Source: Riptortus pedestris (Eukaryota; Arthropoda; Insecta; Hemiptera; Alydidae). From it: DNA of 64,000 bases. Both the position numbers and the translations under genes were made by a program. The stretch lies in NCBI GenBank assembly GCA_019009955.1, contig CM032233.1, forward strand, positions 120,808,501-120,872,500, read 5' to 3'. Numbering within the stretch: the stretch's first letter is position 1; each line of letters starts with the position of its first letter. The notes under the pieces are model-generated. The model searched no databases and was not told the DNA's origin. It worked only from the letters and a program-made list of their open reading frames with translations. Shown here piece by piece: positions 34,025-45,086 of this stretch.

Positions 34025-34736
34025 TTGTCTGTTACCGCTCTAGCAGTCGCAATTCTTATTCGATCGTAACCAAACTCGATATATAAGCGTTTGATGTAAA
34101 ACTAAAGGTTGAGTTCGTTAATGGCTGAATTCGAACGAGTGGGATCGAAAAATTTGTATAGAGACAATCTTATTTCAAATTGAATGTTCTCTAAATGTTG
34201 TTATGTACGTTGTATCACTATCTTGATTATTAACCGAGATATTTGCATTTATTAGTTTTCGGCCTTCAAAAACCCCCACTCCTACTCATGTCATATTATC
34301 AATAAGCTGATCTATTTTGAAGCACTTTAATTGAAGCCTAAAAACCAAATATAGTTCTCATTGAACAATTCATAATAACAGAGATGAAACTTTCGAAATT
34401 CTTCTCTCTAACCCCCCCCCATTTTTTTTATTTTTTTTTTTTTACATAAAAGCATTAAGTATCGAGCACTGGTAACGATCAAAATATTTAAGGGGGTTAT
34501 ATAAGCCGGAAAAATGAAAAATCAAAATATCTCCGTGATTATATTTGGGACAAAAATTTGTACAGAATCAAACTTATTAAAAATTTAATTCTCTATAGAT
34601 TTCTTTTCTATTTTGAATATTAAACCCCACTCCTACTCATGTCGTTTGAGAATAAGCTCTCATAAACGTTTTATTCGAAGCTCAAACACCAAATATTATT
34701 TTCTTGGAACTTTTACTGTGAGTCATATGAAAATAT
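33983..34736. mobile_element. Several family A internal fragments, mostly minus
   Basis: (TA)n at 33983-34021 is followed on the minus strand by the family A 5' half (CTGTTACCGCTCTAGCAGTC) to about 34340. A short plus piece (34441-34485, ACATAAAAGCATTAAGTATC) and a second minus interior piece to about 34720 follow. No complete copy is present. Confidence 0.55.
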
Positions 34737-35298
34737 TGTTACGTTTTATTACAAACCAGTAATAAACGTTGTTAATAAGAGTTCTTTTGGATTGCAAAAT
34801 TAAACACACACAAGTTTCACAGTTTTTATCACTGCACAATTTATTTAACAATGCACAATACACTTGGTTAATTATTCTTAATTACTGCTCACAGTATGCA
34901 CTGATAGAGTCACTGTTCTTCAGATTACACAGTCCAATAATTCACTCACGGTCACTGAACTTCACATAAAGACGGCACTGCACTGTCTTAAACACGGCAC
35001 TATAATGTTACTTACAGAGTCACGGCACAACACTGTTCTTCACATAAAAACACTTTACCGCACTGCACTAAGTCGCACTGAACATCACTTGAAGCCAGCT
35101 GAGCACCAACTAAACTGTCGGCTGATTTGCACATGCTTATATAGAGGGGCGGCAACATCAAAGGGCGCGGTCTCGAAGGTACTGGACTCTTTAGTTTAGA
35201 ACCTACTGGCGCCAGCAGTCCCTCGGTCGGCTCCTTTCATCTCCCTGGCACCTCCCAAATACGCGTCTATCTCCTTCATGTATTTAATTTTCGCAACA
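34737..35298 (-). mobile_element. Solo LTR of the same gypsy-like family, copy 2 (562 bp)
   Basis: Minus orientation. The R/U5-like half matches copy 1 closely (TGCAAAATTAAACACACACA), but the U3-like half is different sequence, although it keeps TGTTGCG at the end and a TATATAAG promoter (plus coordinates about 35139-35147). Flanks ATAT and CTAT are an imperfect 4-bp duplication. ORFs across it are shadows. Confidence 0.8.
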
Positions 35299-35455
35299 CT
35301 ATATTCGGTGCGACGTCATCATTAAAGATTTTACCTAAACTACATGTACATCATTATTTGATCAACACTAAACACGATATTTAACTATTTCATGGAAAAC
35401 TACTCATGTCATATTAACAATAAACTTTTATATTATGAAGCCCATCATATGAAGC

Positions 35456-35578
35456 ATTCCCTTAAGGGAAATCAGCTAATGAGGTTGTACTCAAGACGGA
35501 ATTTTCGAAATTTTTCTTCAAATGTCCATCGATCCTACCTAGTAGATGACGAAAATGAGGTCCGTTCAAAACTGTATA

Positions 35579-35631
<53 letters not shown>

Positions 35632-36067
35632 CTGTTACCGCTCTAGTGGTCGCAATTTTTGTTAGATCGTTACCAAACTCGATATTTAGTCGTTTTATGT
35701 AAAAAAAAAAGATCAAGTTCGTTAACGACTGAAATCGGACCAGTAGGAGGGGGTGTTTAAAGAGGAGGATTTTCGAAAATTCGAAATATCTCCGTTACTA
35801 TACGTCGGATCGAAAAATTGTACAGAATCAATCTTATTGTAAATTAAATTTACTATAAATATTGTTATATACATTTATTCTCTATCTTGAATATTAACCG
35901 AGATATTTGCATTTTTATTAAATCTGGGCGGCTAACGGACGGGTGACATTCCCGCCAAAAGCTAGTTCGGCCGTTTCCTTAACTGCTCGACTCTCGTAAA
36001 ATTTCTCTGTTGTAAAACTTCACGTGGGAAATCTGCTTAGTTTACGCAGCCCCCCTACGTGACGGAC
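35456..36067 (-). mobile_element. Family A copy
   Basis: Near-complete short form: palindrome remnant CCCTTAAGGGAAATC at the 3' end, (TA)n at 35580-35629, and a 5' end GCAGCCCCCCTACGTGACGG. The outermost 3' bases (GCTAAA) are replaced by CATTCC. Confidence 0.8.
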
Positions 36068-36239
36068 TTTTAAAACAGTGAAGCGTAGCCATTCTTTCAT
36101 GATCCTACATTTACCTATCATTCAGCGAAAGTATAAACAAGCCATCTTTCAATACAACCCCCGTTCCAGCTTAATTTATGCTAGCGCTCACCGCAATCAT
36201 TAGCGAGGTTCTTAGGTGTGGGAATACTTAAAAAGTTAC

Positions 36240-36687
36240 GGAGGGGTTGAGTTAACTAAGCAGATTTCCCATGTGCATCGTGTATTTACAATTATCTAAA
36301 AACTTAAAAGTTGAATGAGAACATCATTTGATACTTGGGCTTCAAATAAAGTGCTTCATAATATAATAGCTTATTATTAATAAGGCATGGGTAGGAGAGG
36401 GGGTTTACTGAAAGCCAAAAACTATTAAATTCAAATATCTCTCTTAATAATCAGATAGTGAAAATATGTACATAACAACATTTATAAAACATTACATTTG
36501 CAATAAAATTGGTTCTTTAAAATGTTTCGATCCGACGTATACTACGGAGATATTTCGATTTTTCAAAATTCCTCCACTATAAACCTAAACCCCTCTCACT
36601 CGTCCGATTTTAGCCATTAACGACCTTGATCTTTCTTTTTACATGAAACAATCAAATACCAAGTTTGGTAAGGAAAATCTGCTAAAC
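36240..36687 (+). mobile_element. Family A, truncated before (TA)n
   Basis: Start-like GAGTTAACTAAGCAGATTTC, then interior to CCAAGTTTGGTAAGG, which jumps directly to AAAATCTGCTAAA. Everything from the (TA)n to the palindrome is deleted. Confidence 0.65.
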
Positions 36688-37101
36688 TGAATATCGTATA
36701 GACAAAGCCTTGAAAGCATTCCCTTGGATTCGATACGTTGATGATATTTCTATCTTTTGATCATATTTCTCCAACTCTCTATTACTTTAATTTATTTTCT
36801 TCTTCTTTATTATTTACCGGGATAATTTCTATTTCCTACGTCATGTTCCTTGATTTAAACATTTCTCTTAACGAATAATTCCTACCAGACGTCTCTTTTC
36901 CCAAAATACACAAGTGCTTAGTAATATGTAACGGCAATTATTTCCATCATATAAAACCTTCCATACCCAAACCATTGTACCAACAGCCTTCATAATACTA
37001 AGAGCCTCTCGGAACTTTCCTCGAAGATGCTGACCATCAAGTTGCTATCCTGAAAATTAATTTTCCTTAAGCTTCAGTGAAGTATTTAATTTTTGGGACT
37101 C

Positions 37102-37320
37102 AGATTAGCCTTGTGAGTTACAGCGTTGGCATTTATCTCATATGGTAAACCTAGAGTCGCGAGTTCGACTCCCGCCTGGGCAATAGGAATTTATTTAGTG
37201 ACGGACTTCATTAAATAAAATCCTCAGTCCCACCCGGGCAAGAAAAAGGCGGTAACCTGTAGATAACCCATACCAGTTAGCCATAGTAGCTGAAAGAGGA
37301 CGTTAATAAATAATAATAAT
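37102..37320 (+). mobile_element. tRNA-derived SINE, copy 1
   Basis: A tRNA-like head with a B box GTTCGACTCCCGCCTGGGC (37163-37181), a body CAATAGGAATTTATTTAGTG and CACCCGGGCAAGAAAAAGGC, and a (TAA)n-type tail at 37303-37325. RNA polymerase III would initiate from the internal A and B boxes; the A box is weak. A second copy lies inverted at 38706-38904. Confidence 0.8.
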
Positions 37321-37324
37321 TATT

Positions 37325-37534
37325 ATTTAATTTTTTGAAAATGATTATCTTTGATCTTTTTAATTAATATATTTTAATCTAAATTTAAAAAAAAATGAAT
37401 AGCTGAGAACTTGAACTTATTTAAATTTGGCTTGGAATTGGGTTTTCAATTTTTTTATTTCACTGCTCTCTAACACCTCTCTCACCCACTCAACCAGGCC
37501 GAAACCATTAAAGTACTTGACTAGGAGGGTTAGA
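37325..37534. other. No gene seen
   Basis: AT-rich spacer between the SINE and a family A fragment. Confidence 0.4.
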
Positions 37535-37627
37535 ACATGGAACGCATAAATATCGAGTTTTGTAACGATAAAAAAAAATTGCGGACAGACAGATTATATA
37601 TATAATACAGAGGAGAGAGGGGGAGAG

Positions 37628-37679
<52 letters not shown>

Positions 37680-37783
37680 AACTGACCCCACTTTGTCATT
37701 TCCCGGCAAATGTAATAAATATTTTGAAAATCACATCATTCTTTCAACCTCAATAGTTGATTTCCCTTCAAGGGAAAAACGCT
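37535..37783 (+). mobile_element. Family A fragment with (GA)n in place of (TA)n
   Basis: AATATCGAGTTTTGTAACGA lies upstream and GAACTGACCCCACTTTG downstream of a (GA)n tract (37612-37675). It ends CCCTTCAAGGGAAAAACGCTA. The change of repeat motif at the same position shows that the internal site tolerates different dinucleotides. Confidence 0.65.
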
Positions 37784-38705
37784 ATAATGGAGCAGAGTTA
37801 GAAAGCTAGATGAGGTGGTGATATTTTATATAAATTTTTACCAACAAATCATTTTTATGTTGGCGCCTCCCTTATTTACTACTTGATGGGGGCTATGTCT
37901 TGTGGTTTGGGAATATAATTCCTTTCCTGAAGATCAGCCAAGTGATTAGTATTAAACCGTGCTCTTCTCTTCATAGGATTACTAAAGCGGTTTCAAATAA
38001 ACGGCGTTAAATTAACATCCCCATGTTTATTTTCCAATTTACCAGTCTCATATTTCATTTCTATATTTTATCGCATTTTGGACAAAGCAAACATTAGTTC
38101 ATGGCTAAAACGCATTTTAACGTCCTCCTTTTTTTTTTTTTACGCTAAAAGTGTATTTAATTGCATGGTTACTTTCAATTAGTGTAATTGCTTTGAAATT
38201 TTCCCACTAATTTTGCAAATTCTAATTTTAAATCCCCTTCTATATTAAGTAAATAAAAACTATAGGCAATAATAAATAAAGTGTTTTAATTTCTAGGAAG
38301 ATTCTTATGCGGGCAACAATTGTCAAGATAGGCCGATATTTCCTTTCTCATGACAAGTTTGAAAACCATTCTACAAGTTCTGAAGTTGATCAGGCTACTA
38401 TTCGACCCTTCTGGCCCCCCCTGATAGTCACCAGTAAGCATTTAATTCGGCCACTTTGAACGAAAATATTTCCAATAAAGATATATTATATTTATAATAC
38501 CCAATCAATTAAAACGGCATTGATAATGACCACGATTCAAATTCACAGAAGTATGTATTAATAATAGCAAAAAAAATTATCCATCTACTATTATCATATA
38601 AAAGAACACGTCAAGGAAAAGCTCAATGAAGGTCTACCATACAAACTGATATTTAAATATAGATTATTACAATATTGTTTTAGTTGTAAATGTAAGTGTT
38701 AAACT
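37784..38705. other. No gene seen
   Basis: Unique-looking AT-rich sequence, no ORF or repeat recognised. Confidence 0.45.
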
Positions 38706-38904
38706 TAGTTATTAACGTCGACTTTTGCTACTAAGACTAATTGAGACGGACTATCTACAGGTTATCAATCTTTTCTAGCCAGGGTGGGACTAAGGATTTT
38801 ATTTAACAAGTTCGTCACTGAGTGAATTCCTATTGCCCAGGCGGGAATCGAACTCGCCACTCTAGGTAAGACCTACGCCTTAACTCCCATGGCTAACATA
38901 ATCC
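38706..38904 (-). mobile_element. tRNA-derived SINE, copy 2
   Basis: On the minus strand: TTAGCCATGGGAGTTAAGGC, B box GTTCGATTCCCGCCTGGGC, then CAATAGGAATTCACTCAGTG and a tail ending in GACGTTAATAACTAAG. Same family as copy 1, moderately diverged. Confidence 0.8.
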
Positions 38905-39080
38905 CCAAAATATATAAGCGGTACAAGACATGTTAAGTGATAGAAAAGCTTAATGTGGAGATCGTTCGAGTAGGAATGCGCGAATTCTGAAAGCGGCAAT
39001 GGGAAAATAATTTGAAAACAACGACGCAGTTAATATTCGAGTTTAACCTTCAACTAGTACTATGTTTTGAAATTGTTTAA

Positions 39081-39958
39081 GTACTACCATGGGTCTCTTA
39101 TGACTCACACAAAAACAGTTTAAATTTTTTAAATATTTTTTAATATAATTTTTTAATGGAACACATAACAAACGTGACACATTTTAAAATACAATACAAT
39201 AAAAATAACTTGTTTTTACACTTTCCAAAAAAACAAATAGAATTAGGAAAAAAAGACTTCAAATAGTATAAAAATCAAGATGTAAAAATGAATTTTAAGA
39301 GGGCCATCTTTCCTCTTATCATATTTAACCGTGTTCTGCTCATTCTGAAACCGAAAGTAATTCAATATCTTAAATAATAAAGAAACTGTGAGGGGCTCCC
39401 TGATACACTAACAAATAAATGAAAATTTTATGTTCACAGTTGCGGCAGAGATATTTAGATTCAGAGTGATTCTGGCAACCTGTGTTATTACATTTATAGC
39501 ATATTGTTGAATGTTTCTGGTCAGTCGTTTTGCACAATTCATCCTCATTTAGCTGTATTTCTGAACCTGTATCATGATCAGAACGAATATACTGATTGTC
39601 ACTGTAATTACTCAGATCCTCATTATCATCAGACACAGGATTCTGATTACCATCATCTTCCTTCATATATGCCAAACAATCCATATAATGTCTGCCATCC
39701 ACAATAAAACCCTCATTAGTCATATTACTATGAATACTTTAAACAAAATTTTAATAACGTAATTATTACCATAGGTCAAAAATGCCCCCAGAACGTTGAT
39801 TAGACACAGGCAATCGCAGAAACAAGACCAAGAGTTTAACTGCAACAGCTGTTACTAAGGGGAGAATACATGGTACCTGGTGGCACTGCCTAGCAAGAAA
39901 CCAGAGAAACCTTAATTTCTATTTTATGCTCGGGTCGTTTTTGACCCATGGAAAGTAG
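39081..39958 (-). mobile_element. piggyBac-like element, 878 bp, internally deleted
   Basis: Flanked by TTAA at 39077-39080 and 39959-39962. The inner ends mirror each other: GTACTACCATGGGTC at the left and GACCCATGGAAAGTAG at the right. A TTAA target and CCATGGGTC-type ends fit piggyBac superfamily elements. The minus strand carries a 117-codon ORF (below). A full element would be over 2 kb, so most of the transposase, including the catalytic core, is gone. Confidence 0.75.
39370..39723 (-). CDS. 117-residue piggyBac-derived ORF: acidic N-part plus cysteine-rich C-part
   Basis: An intact ORF from ATG at 39723. Residues about 20-67 are strongly acidic (KEDD, SDDNEDL, LNEDEL), as at the N-terminus of piggyBac transposases. 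Residues about 74-96 read CYKCNNTGCQNHSESKYLCR then NC, giving C-x2-C-x4-C-x2-H-x6-C-x2-C, which fits the cross-brace cysteine-rich domain at the piggyBac C-terminus that binds the element ends. The DDD catalytic core between them is absent, so it cannot be an active transposase. It may be a chance survivor of an internal deletion or a small DNA-binding regulator of related elements (inference). Overlapping plus ORFs are shadows. Confidence 0.55.
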   Translation of the reverse strand: MTNEGFIVDGRHYMDCLAYMKEDDGNQNPVSDDNEDLSNYSDNQYIRSDHDTGSEIQLNEDELCKTTDQKHSTICYKCNNTGCQNHSESKYLCRNCEHKIFIYLLVYQGAPHSFFII

Positions 39959-39962
39959 TTAA

Positions 39963-40105
39963 AGGATAAGAATAGTTATTTATTATACAAGTGATGAAAG
40001 TAGATCATTTTACAACTCGAGTGAAACGTTTACCCACACGAGCGAAGCGAGTGTGGTAATTTCACGAGAGTTGTAAATTCTACTTTCGTCACGAGTGTAA
40101 TATTA
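39963..40105. repeat. Long imperfect hairpin
   Basis: From 39988 to 40098, left-arm words ACAAGTGATGAAAGTAGA, TTACAACTC, GTGAAA and CCACAC are mirrored by GTGTGG, TTTCAC, GAGTTGTAA and TCTACTTTCGTCAC. The whole segment can fold into one hairpin with a short loop at GAGCGAAGCGAG. It abuts the piggyBac-like element, separated by about 25 bp. Confidence 0.75.
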
Positions 40106-40601
40106 ATTTTTTTCTGTAATCGTGTAATACATGATCAGATTTTACCAGAATATGAACAAAATTAGGATGTTGTGAAGATTATGGTATGTTGTTGGTAGGT
40201 TATAAGCATGGTTGTGAAAGGTTATAAGCATAGTTATAAAACAACTAGTGATGATTGTGAAGTAGTGCAGTTATAAACAAGTGCAGGTTATAAACAAGGA
40301 AGGTAATTATTATTATATTTAAATTTTAAAATATATTGATTATTTCCACCAATAATTCATGCACATTTCAATTTACTTTGTTAAAATAAATTCTTACAAT
40401 GTTAAGAAACATTTAAAAGCATTTAATTTCCAACTTCAAATTATTTTTTAATTTATACTTATTACTAATTAAGAAGGCAATTCACTTTCTTCACTTGTGA
40501 AGAAAGTGATTACTTTCTTCACTCTATTGCAAAATGTTTCACTTTCTTCACTCATTTCAGTTTAGTAATGTTACCATTATTCAACGATTACAGAAAAAAA
40601 T
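40106..40601. mobile_element. Possible foldback/TIR element
   Basis: A perfect 18-bp inverted repeat ATTTTTTTCTGTAATCGT at 40106-40123 is mirrored at 40584-40601. Inside, a perfect 12-bp inverted pair CACTTTCTTCAC/GTGAAGAAAGTG (40483-40508) is followed by two more direct copies of CTTTCTTCACT. TTAA occurs near both ends but not symmetrically. Family unknown; no ORF. Confidence 0.5.
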
Positions 40602-41419
40602 GTATTAAACAATAAGAATATATCTCCTTAGCTTACGTTATCACCCGCGTGACAAAGCCGATATCCCTAACAATTTATCTACCTAAAAATGTTTTCCAAT
40701 GTCCATCGAATCTACATTGGAAACACAGACACTCTCATAAGTTATGCACTACAGAGATACACTCACATTTACATAAAAAAAGTCCGTCACGCTGAGGCTG
40801 CGTAAACTAAGCAGATTTCCCATGTGAAGTTTTACAATAGAGAAATCTGCATACTGGTAACGCAATACCACCGTGATTAAATACAAACGGTAATGAGAAA
40901 TCTTTCAGTTAATTAAAATAAATTCCCAACTGAAACGGCTTCTGAATTGTAAGAATAATTTATATTTTAATAACTAAATCTCACAAAGTAAGGAAGGTAA
41001 GGGAAGGTTAGAAACGACAGGTAAGGTTAGAAGAAGCTTCCACCTGAGCCGAGTAGTGACGGAAATGGCCGACCTAATCCGAACGATACCCGACCACAGA
41101 CTTCATAAAAATGCAAATATCTCTGTTAATATTCAAGATAGAGAATAAATGTATATGACAATATTTATAGTACATTTAATTTGCAATAAGATTGGTTCTA
41201 TACAATTTTTCGATCCGATGCATAATAACGGAGATATTATGAATTTTCGAAAATCCCCCCTCTAAACCCCCCTTTCCTCTAGCCGATTTCAGCCATTAAC
41301 GAACTTGATCTGTCTTTTTACATAAAACGGTTAAATATCGAGTTTGGTAACGATCAAACAAGAATTGCGACCGCTAGAGCGGTAACAGGCACATATAGTT
41401 TTATATATATATATATATA

Positions 41420-42035
41420 CACTCAACCGCAAAAAAAACCGGACACTTCATTTTTGTCGTATTAAAAGCTAATTTTCAGCAATTTTCTTTATGTGGGTAT
41501 TCTAGTTATTACAGAGAATGTAGAGTCTAAGTCCATTGAACTAATCCCTTCAGGATTAGTAAACAATTAGATAAAACTTAGATTAGATTTATTTGTCGTG
41601 AAGTTGATCTATTCTAAACTGTAAGTGTGGTTTTTCGCATATTTAAACATCTTTAATTATTAACCAAGCATTTCTTTAATTAATGTTTTATTTTTATTTC
41701 GGTCCAGAATAATGAGTCTTTCAAACTTAGATGGAAGGCCGGAGCTTACGTTACATTGCCGAAACGCTTGGGGTAGGCGAAGTCTACCATTCACTGTAAT
41801 AAAAATGAAGAATATTTTTTTTTTTAAATGTGTTAATTTATCTTTTTCTTTTTTTTTATTTTGTATTTTTTTGTAAATAATCAATAAAAATTATTCACTT
41901 TTGGCAGATTTTGTTAAAATAACCTATGGATTAACCAATTATTTTAATTAAAAAGATTAATATACATATATATTAAGTATTTAACAAAATTATAAGACTA
42001 AATCTAAGTGTCCGGTTTTTTTTGCAGTTGAGTGT
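41420..42035 (-). mobile_element. Tc1/mariner-like nonautonomous element, 616 bp, copy 2
   Basis: Same ends, length and interior as 8958-9573 but inverted, flanked by TA on both sides. It also sits in a (TA)n tract of family A. Terminal inverted repeats of about 28 bp begin CACTCAACCGCAAAAAAAA. Confidence 0.9.
41660..41775 (-). pseudogene. Tc1-like transposase remnant
   Basis: Minus-strand residues AFRQCNVSSGLPSKFERLII and onward resemble part of the paired helix-turn-helix DNA-binding region of Tc1-family transposases. The ORF continues N-terminally into lysine-rich low-complexity sequence that is probably not original. There is no catalytic DDE/D domain. Family assignment is tentative. Confidence 0.35.
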
Positions 42036-42039
42036 ATAT

Positions 42040-42110
<71 letters not shown>

Positions 42111-42234
42111 ATTTTGAACGGACCTCATTTTCGTCATCTCCTGGGTAGGATCGATGGTCATTTGAAGAAATATTTCGAAAATCGCGTCATGAGTAGGACC
42201 TCAATAGCTGATTTCCCTCAAGGGAAATCTGCTA

Positions 42235-42687
42235 ATAAGTATAGATCGGCATTGTTATAAAATAGGGTTAGCAATTTATAAAATAGGTTTATCTAATGTA
42301 ATAGGCTCTGGGTTGCACAGCACTATGCAGACGAAAGGAAAGAAGAATGAGCAGTTAATGTTACACCAAATTAATTCTTGGAAATATTTTATTGATGTAT
42401 GAGCAATAAATCAGCGCACGAAAGCTCAATTATTTTAATAAGGTGCCGCCAGGCTTGTTTTCCTTATATCCTTGTATTCGTTTCAGAACTTGTTTGTGGA
42501 ATTAGCTCTTGAGGTATGACTCATTACTCAATTGTCAAATAATCTCTCCAAATGCCCACAAATCCGACCTATTAAATGTCCAAAATGTGTTCCTTTCATA
42601 TATACATAATAATAATAATTACTATTTAATCGTGCTTTGAGAATGAAACAAAAGGGCCTGAGCTAATAAGAATTTAAAGTTAAATAA
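42235..42687. other. No gene seen
   Basis: Unique-looking spacer. A diverged family A 3' part on the minus strand may exist near 42495-42600 (TATTGACCT-type words), too weak to call. Confidence 0.35.
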
Positions 42688-43125
42688 GTCCGTCACGCAG
42701 GGGCTGCGTAAACTAAGCAGATTTCCCAAGTGAAGTTATACAATAGAGAAATCTCCATACGAGAGCCAAGCAATTACGGAAACGGCCGACCTAGCTTTTG
42801 GCGGGAAACTCACTCGTGCGTTACCGCCCACATTTAATAAAACTGTAAATATCTCGGTTAATATTCAAGATAGAGAATAAATGTATAGAACAATATTTAT
42901 AGTGAATTTAATTTTCAAAAAGAATAGTTCTATACAGGTTTTTGATCCGACGTATGGTAACGGAGATATTACGAATTTTCGAAAATCCCCCCTCTAAACC
43001 CCCCCCCCCTCCGACTGGTCCGATTTCAGCCATTAACGAACTTGACCTGTCTTTTTGCATAAAACGTTTAAATATCGAGTTTGGTAACGATCAAACAAAA
43101 ATTGCGACCGCTAGAGCGTTAACAG

Positions 43126-43191
<66 letters not shown>

Positions 43192-43263
43192 GTATATATA
43201 TGATATATATATATGATGTGAGTCAGGAGTAAGACCTCAATAGCTTAAGGGAAATCTCCTAAA
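42688..43263 (+). mobile_element. Family A copy with deletion after (TA)n
   Basis: Intact start and 5' half, long (TA)n (43130-43215), then a jump to GAGTCAGGAGTAAGACCTC and AAGGGAAATCTCCTAAAA; the first ~80 bp after (TA)n are missing. The 96-codon ORF running into IYIYI repeats is an artefact. Confidence 0.8.
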
Positions 43264-43309
43264 AATAAGGAATATGTTATGATAGATCAAAAATGTGTTA
43301 TGCCAGCAC

Positions 43310-43346
43310 GGAGGAAATCTGCTTAGTCTACTCAGCCCCTGCGTTA
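43310..43346 (-). mobile_element. Family A 5' end fragment
   Basis: GGAAATCTGCTTAGTCTACT, then CAGCCCCTGCG. A further plus-strand fragment pair follows at 43560-43625 (start-like, CACGGAGGGTTTGCTTAAAC) and 43722-43800 (ACGACCGCTAGAGCGTTAAC, then (TA)n). Confidence 0.6.
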
Positions 43347-43768
43347 CTTAGTTTTTATATCCTTCACGTTGTTTTATAATAACAGACGAGCTAATACTCT
43401 CTTTGCATAATAGCATTTGTTTGTATATATATAATCTTAGAATTAACAGATTAAAAATTCGTTGGTCTTTAGAATTTACATAATGTTTTATTGTTATCAC
43501 AAAACAAAATAATCATGTATACAATTTAATTTGCAATAATCCTTTACGTCTGTAACTAAAGGCGCCCTTCACGGAGGGTTTGCTTAAACTAAGCGGGTTT
43601 CTCACGTTCTCGGTTGTTTCACAGCGTGTCTACTAGCCAAGATGGCGTAATCTGCACATTGTAACCTCTACTTCTCCCTTTCTAAGCACTATGAGGTTAG
43701 CAGACATGAAACTTAAGCAACATTCAAGAACTTTCAAACAAAAATTACGACCGCTAGAGCGTTAACAG

Positions 43769-43803
<35 letters not shown>

Positions 43804-44418
43804 TATAGATATATACTGGCGGACCCGGCAGACGTTGTCCTGTATGATATATCAAACGATTAGGATATTAAATTTAATAATATTATGTTTAAAAGTAATC
43901 TACTTTTAGTAACGCAAAACACAACATTTGTTATGTGCACGTTTGCCTAAAAAAAAAAAAAAAGAAAAAGCAGTCAGGGGACTGCCGGTAGAAGTGAAAA
44001 CTCCTTTAGCTTTGATCGCTCAATTTTGGCATTGCTGAGAAATTTTTTTTACGAAGTCTTATTTTAAAAATATTTTTAGTTATTTATCAATAAGTAACAG
44101 TTATGTTCTATTTTACATGAAAAAATGAAATGACAAAAATAATAGTGATAAAAAAAAATAATGTACCACGAATTGTTTTATTTATCAATATAAAATACTA
44201 TACATAATTATTTCAGTTATTTTACATAAAAGAAAAAAATTACATTTCAGAATTATTACAAATGCTTTACAAAAATAAGTTAAGTACACTCAGAAAAATC
44301 AATTTCTATCCATAATTTCAACTACTCTTGCACCATCATCACCAATTTCTAAAACTGATACAATCGGTATGTGGTAGCTAAAGTAGGATACAAACAGTTT
44401 TGATTCGAATTTATTTAA

Positions 44419-44998
44419 CCCTCCGTCGGGCGCAGCTAGCCTGAGAGGCCAGGAAAACATACTTTTTGATACCACGCCTCATTCTGTTTCCCCTGTGAGG
44501 GGCCATTCCCAGTAATTTCCTGATTTGTGTTCATGCTTAGAATCCCCTACTTTAGTCTATTGCCATCCTTCATCCAGACCGACTGGTCCCTAGGTGGCTT
44601 GTGAGGCCGACTGCGCCCAATTGCTCCTTAATTTCGAAGATGATTTTTTTTCAAGATATATCTATTGCAATCGTCCCTTTTACTAAGATTAATGCTTTTC
44701 TATATGGAAGTTCGTCGATATCTTGAGAAATAAGTGCTAGTCTAACTCTGGCCTCTCAGGCCGAATGCGCCTGATCAATTTTACTTGTTTTAGTATAAGC
44801 TTCATTCTATTCTAATAAAAACAATATTTTACGTTATAAATATTATATTTGGTTTCCAAAGATCCTAGCGAAGTCTGTCCTACCAGCGTTTTAAATTAAA
44901 ATTAATTAGTTGGGTAGTGGGGGCTTAAAATATGTGAGCGGCCTCTCAGGCCGGGTGCGCCCGATTTTGTTTCGTCCAGAGGTGCGCCCGACGGAGGG
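44419..44998. mobile_element. piggyBac-type MITE, 580 bp
   Basis: Flanked by TTAA at 44415-44418 and 44999-45002. Terminal inverted repeats CCCTCCGTCGGGCGCA are perfect over 16 bp. The interior repeats GGCCTCTCAGGCC-type palindromic words next to TGCGCC (near 44435, 44610, 44752, 44940), likely multiple binding sites for a transposase (inference). Non-coding. Its ends differ from the 39081 element, so it depends on a different transposase. Confidence 0.9.
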
Positions 44999-45002
44999 TT
45001 AA

Positions 45003-45086
45003 ATATCGGAATTTATTTAAATATTCGAATTTATTTATTTAAATATTCGAATTTATTTATTTAAATATTCGAATTTATTTAAACTT
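45003..45086. repeat. 22-bp minisatellite (about 4 units)
   Basis: Units of the form GAATTTATTTATTTAAATAT plus TC. The left flank of the nested MITE (TTCGAATTTATT) is the same word, so the MITE inserted inside this small repeat at its TTAA. Confidence 0.85.

Larger units (their letters stand above)
40782..42234 (+). mobile_element. Family A copy split by a nested Tc1-like element
   Basis: Full ends: GTCCGTCACGCTGAGGCTG and CAAGGGAAATCTGCTAA. The internal (TA)n (from about 41403, resuming 42036-42112) is interrupted by the Tc1-like element at 41420-42035. Without it the copy would be about 830 bp. Confidence 0.85.
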
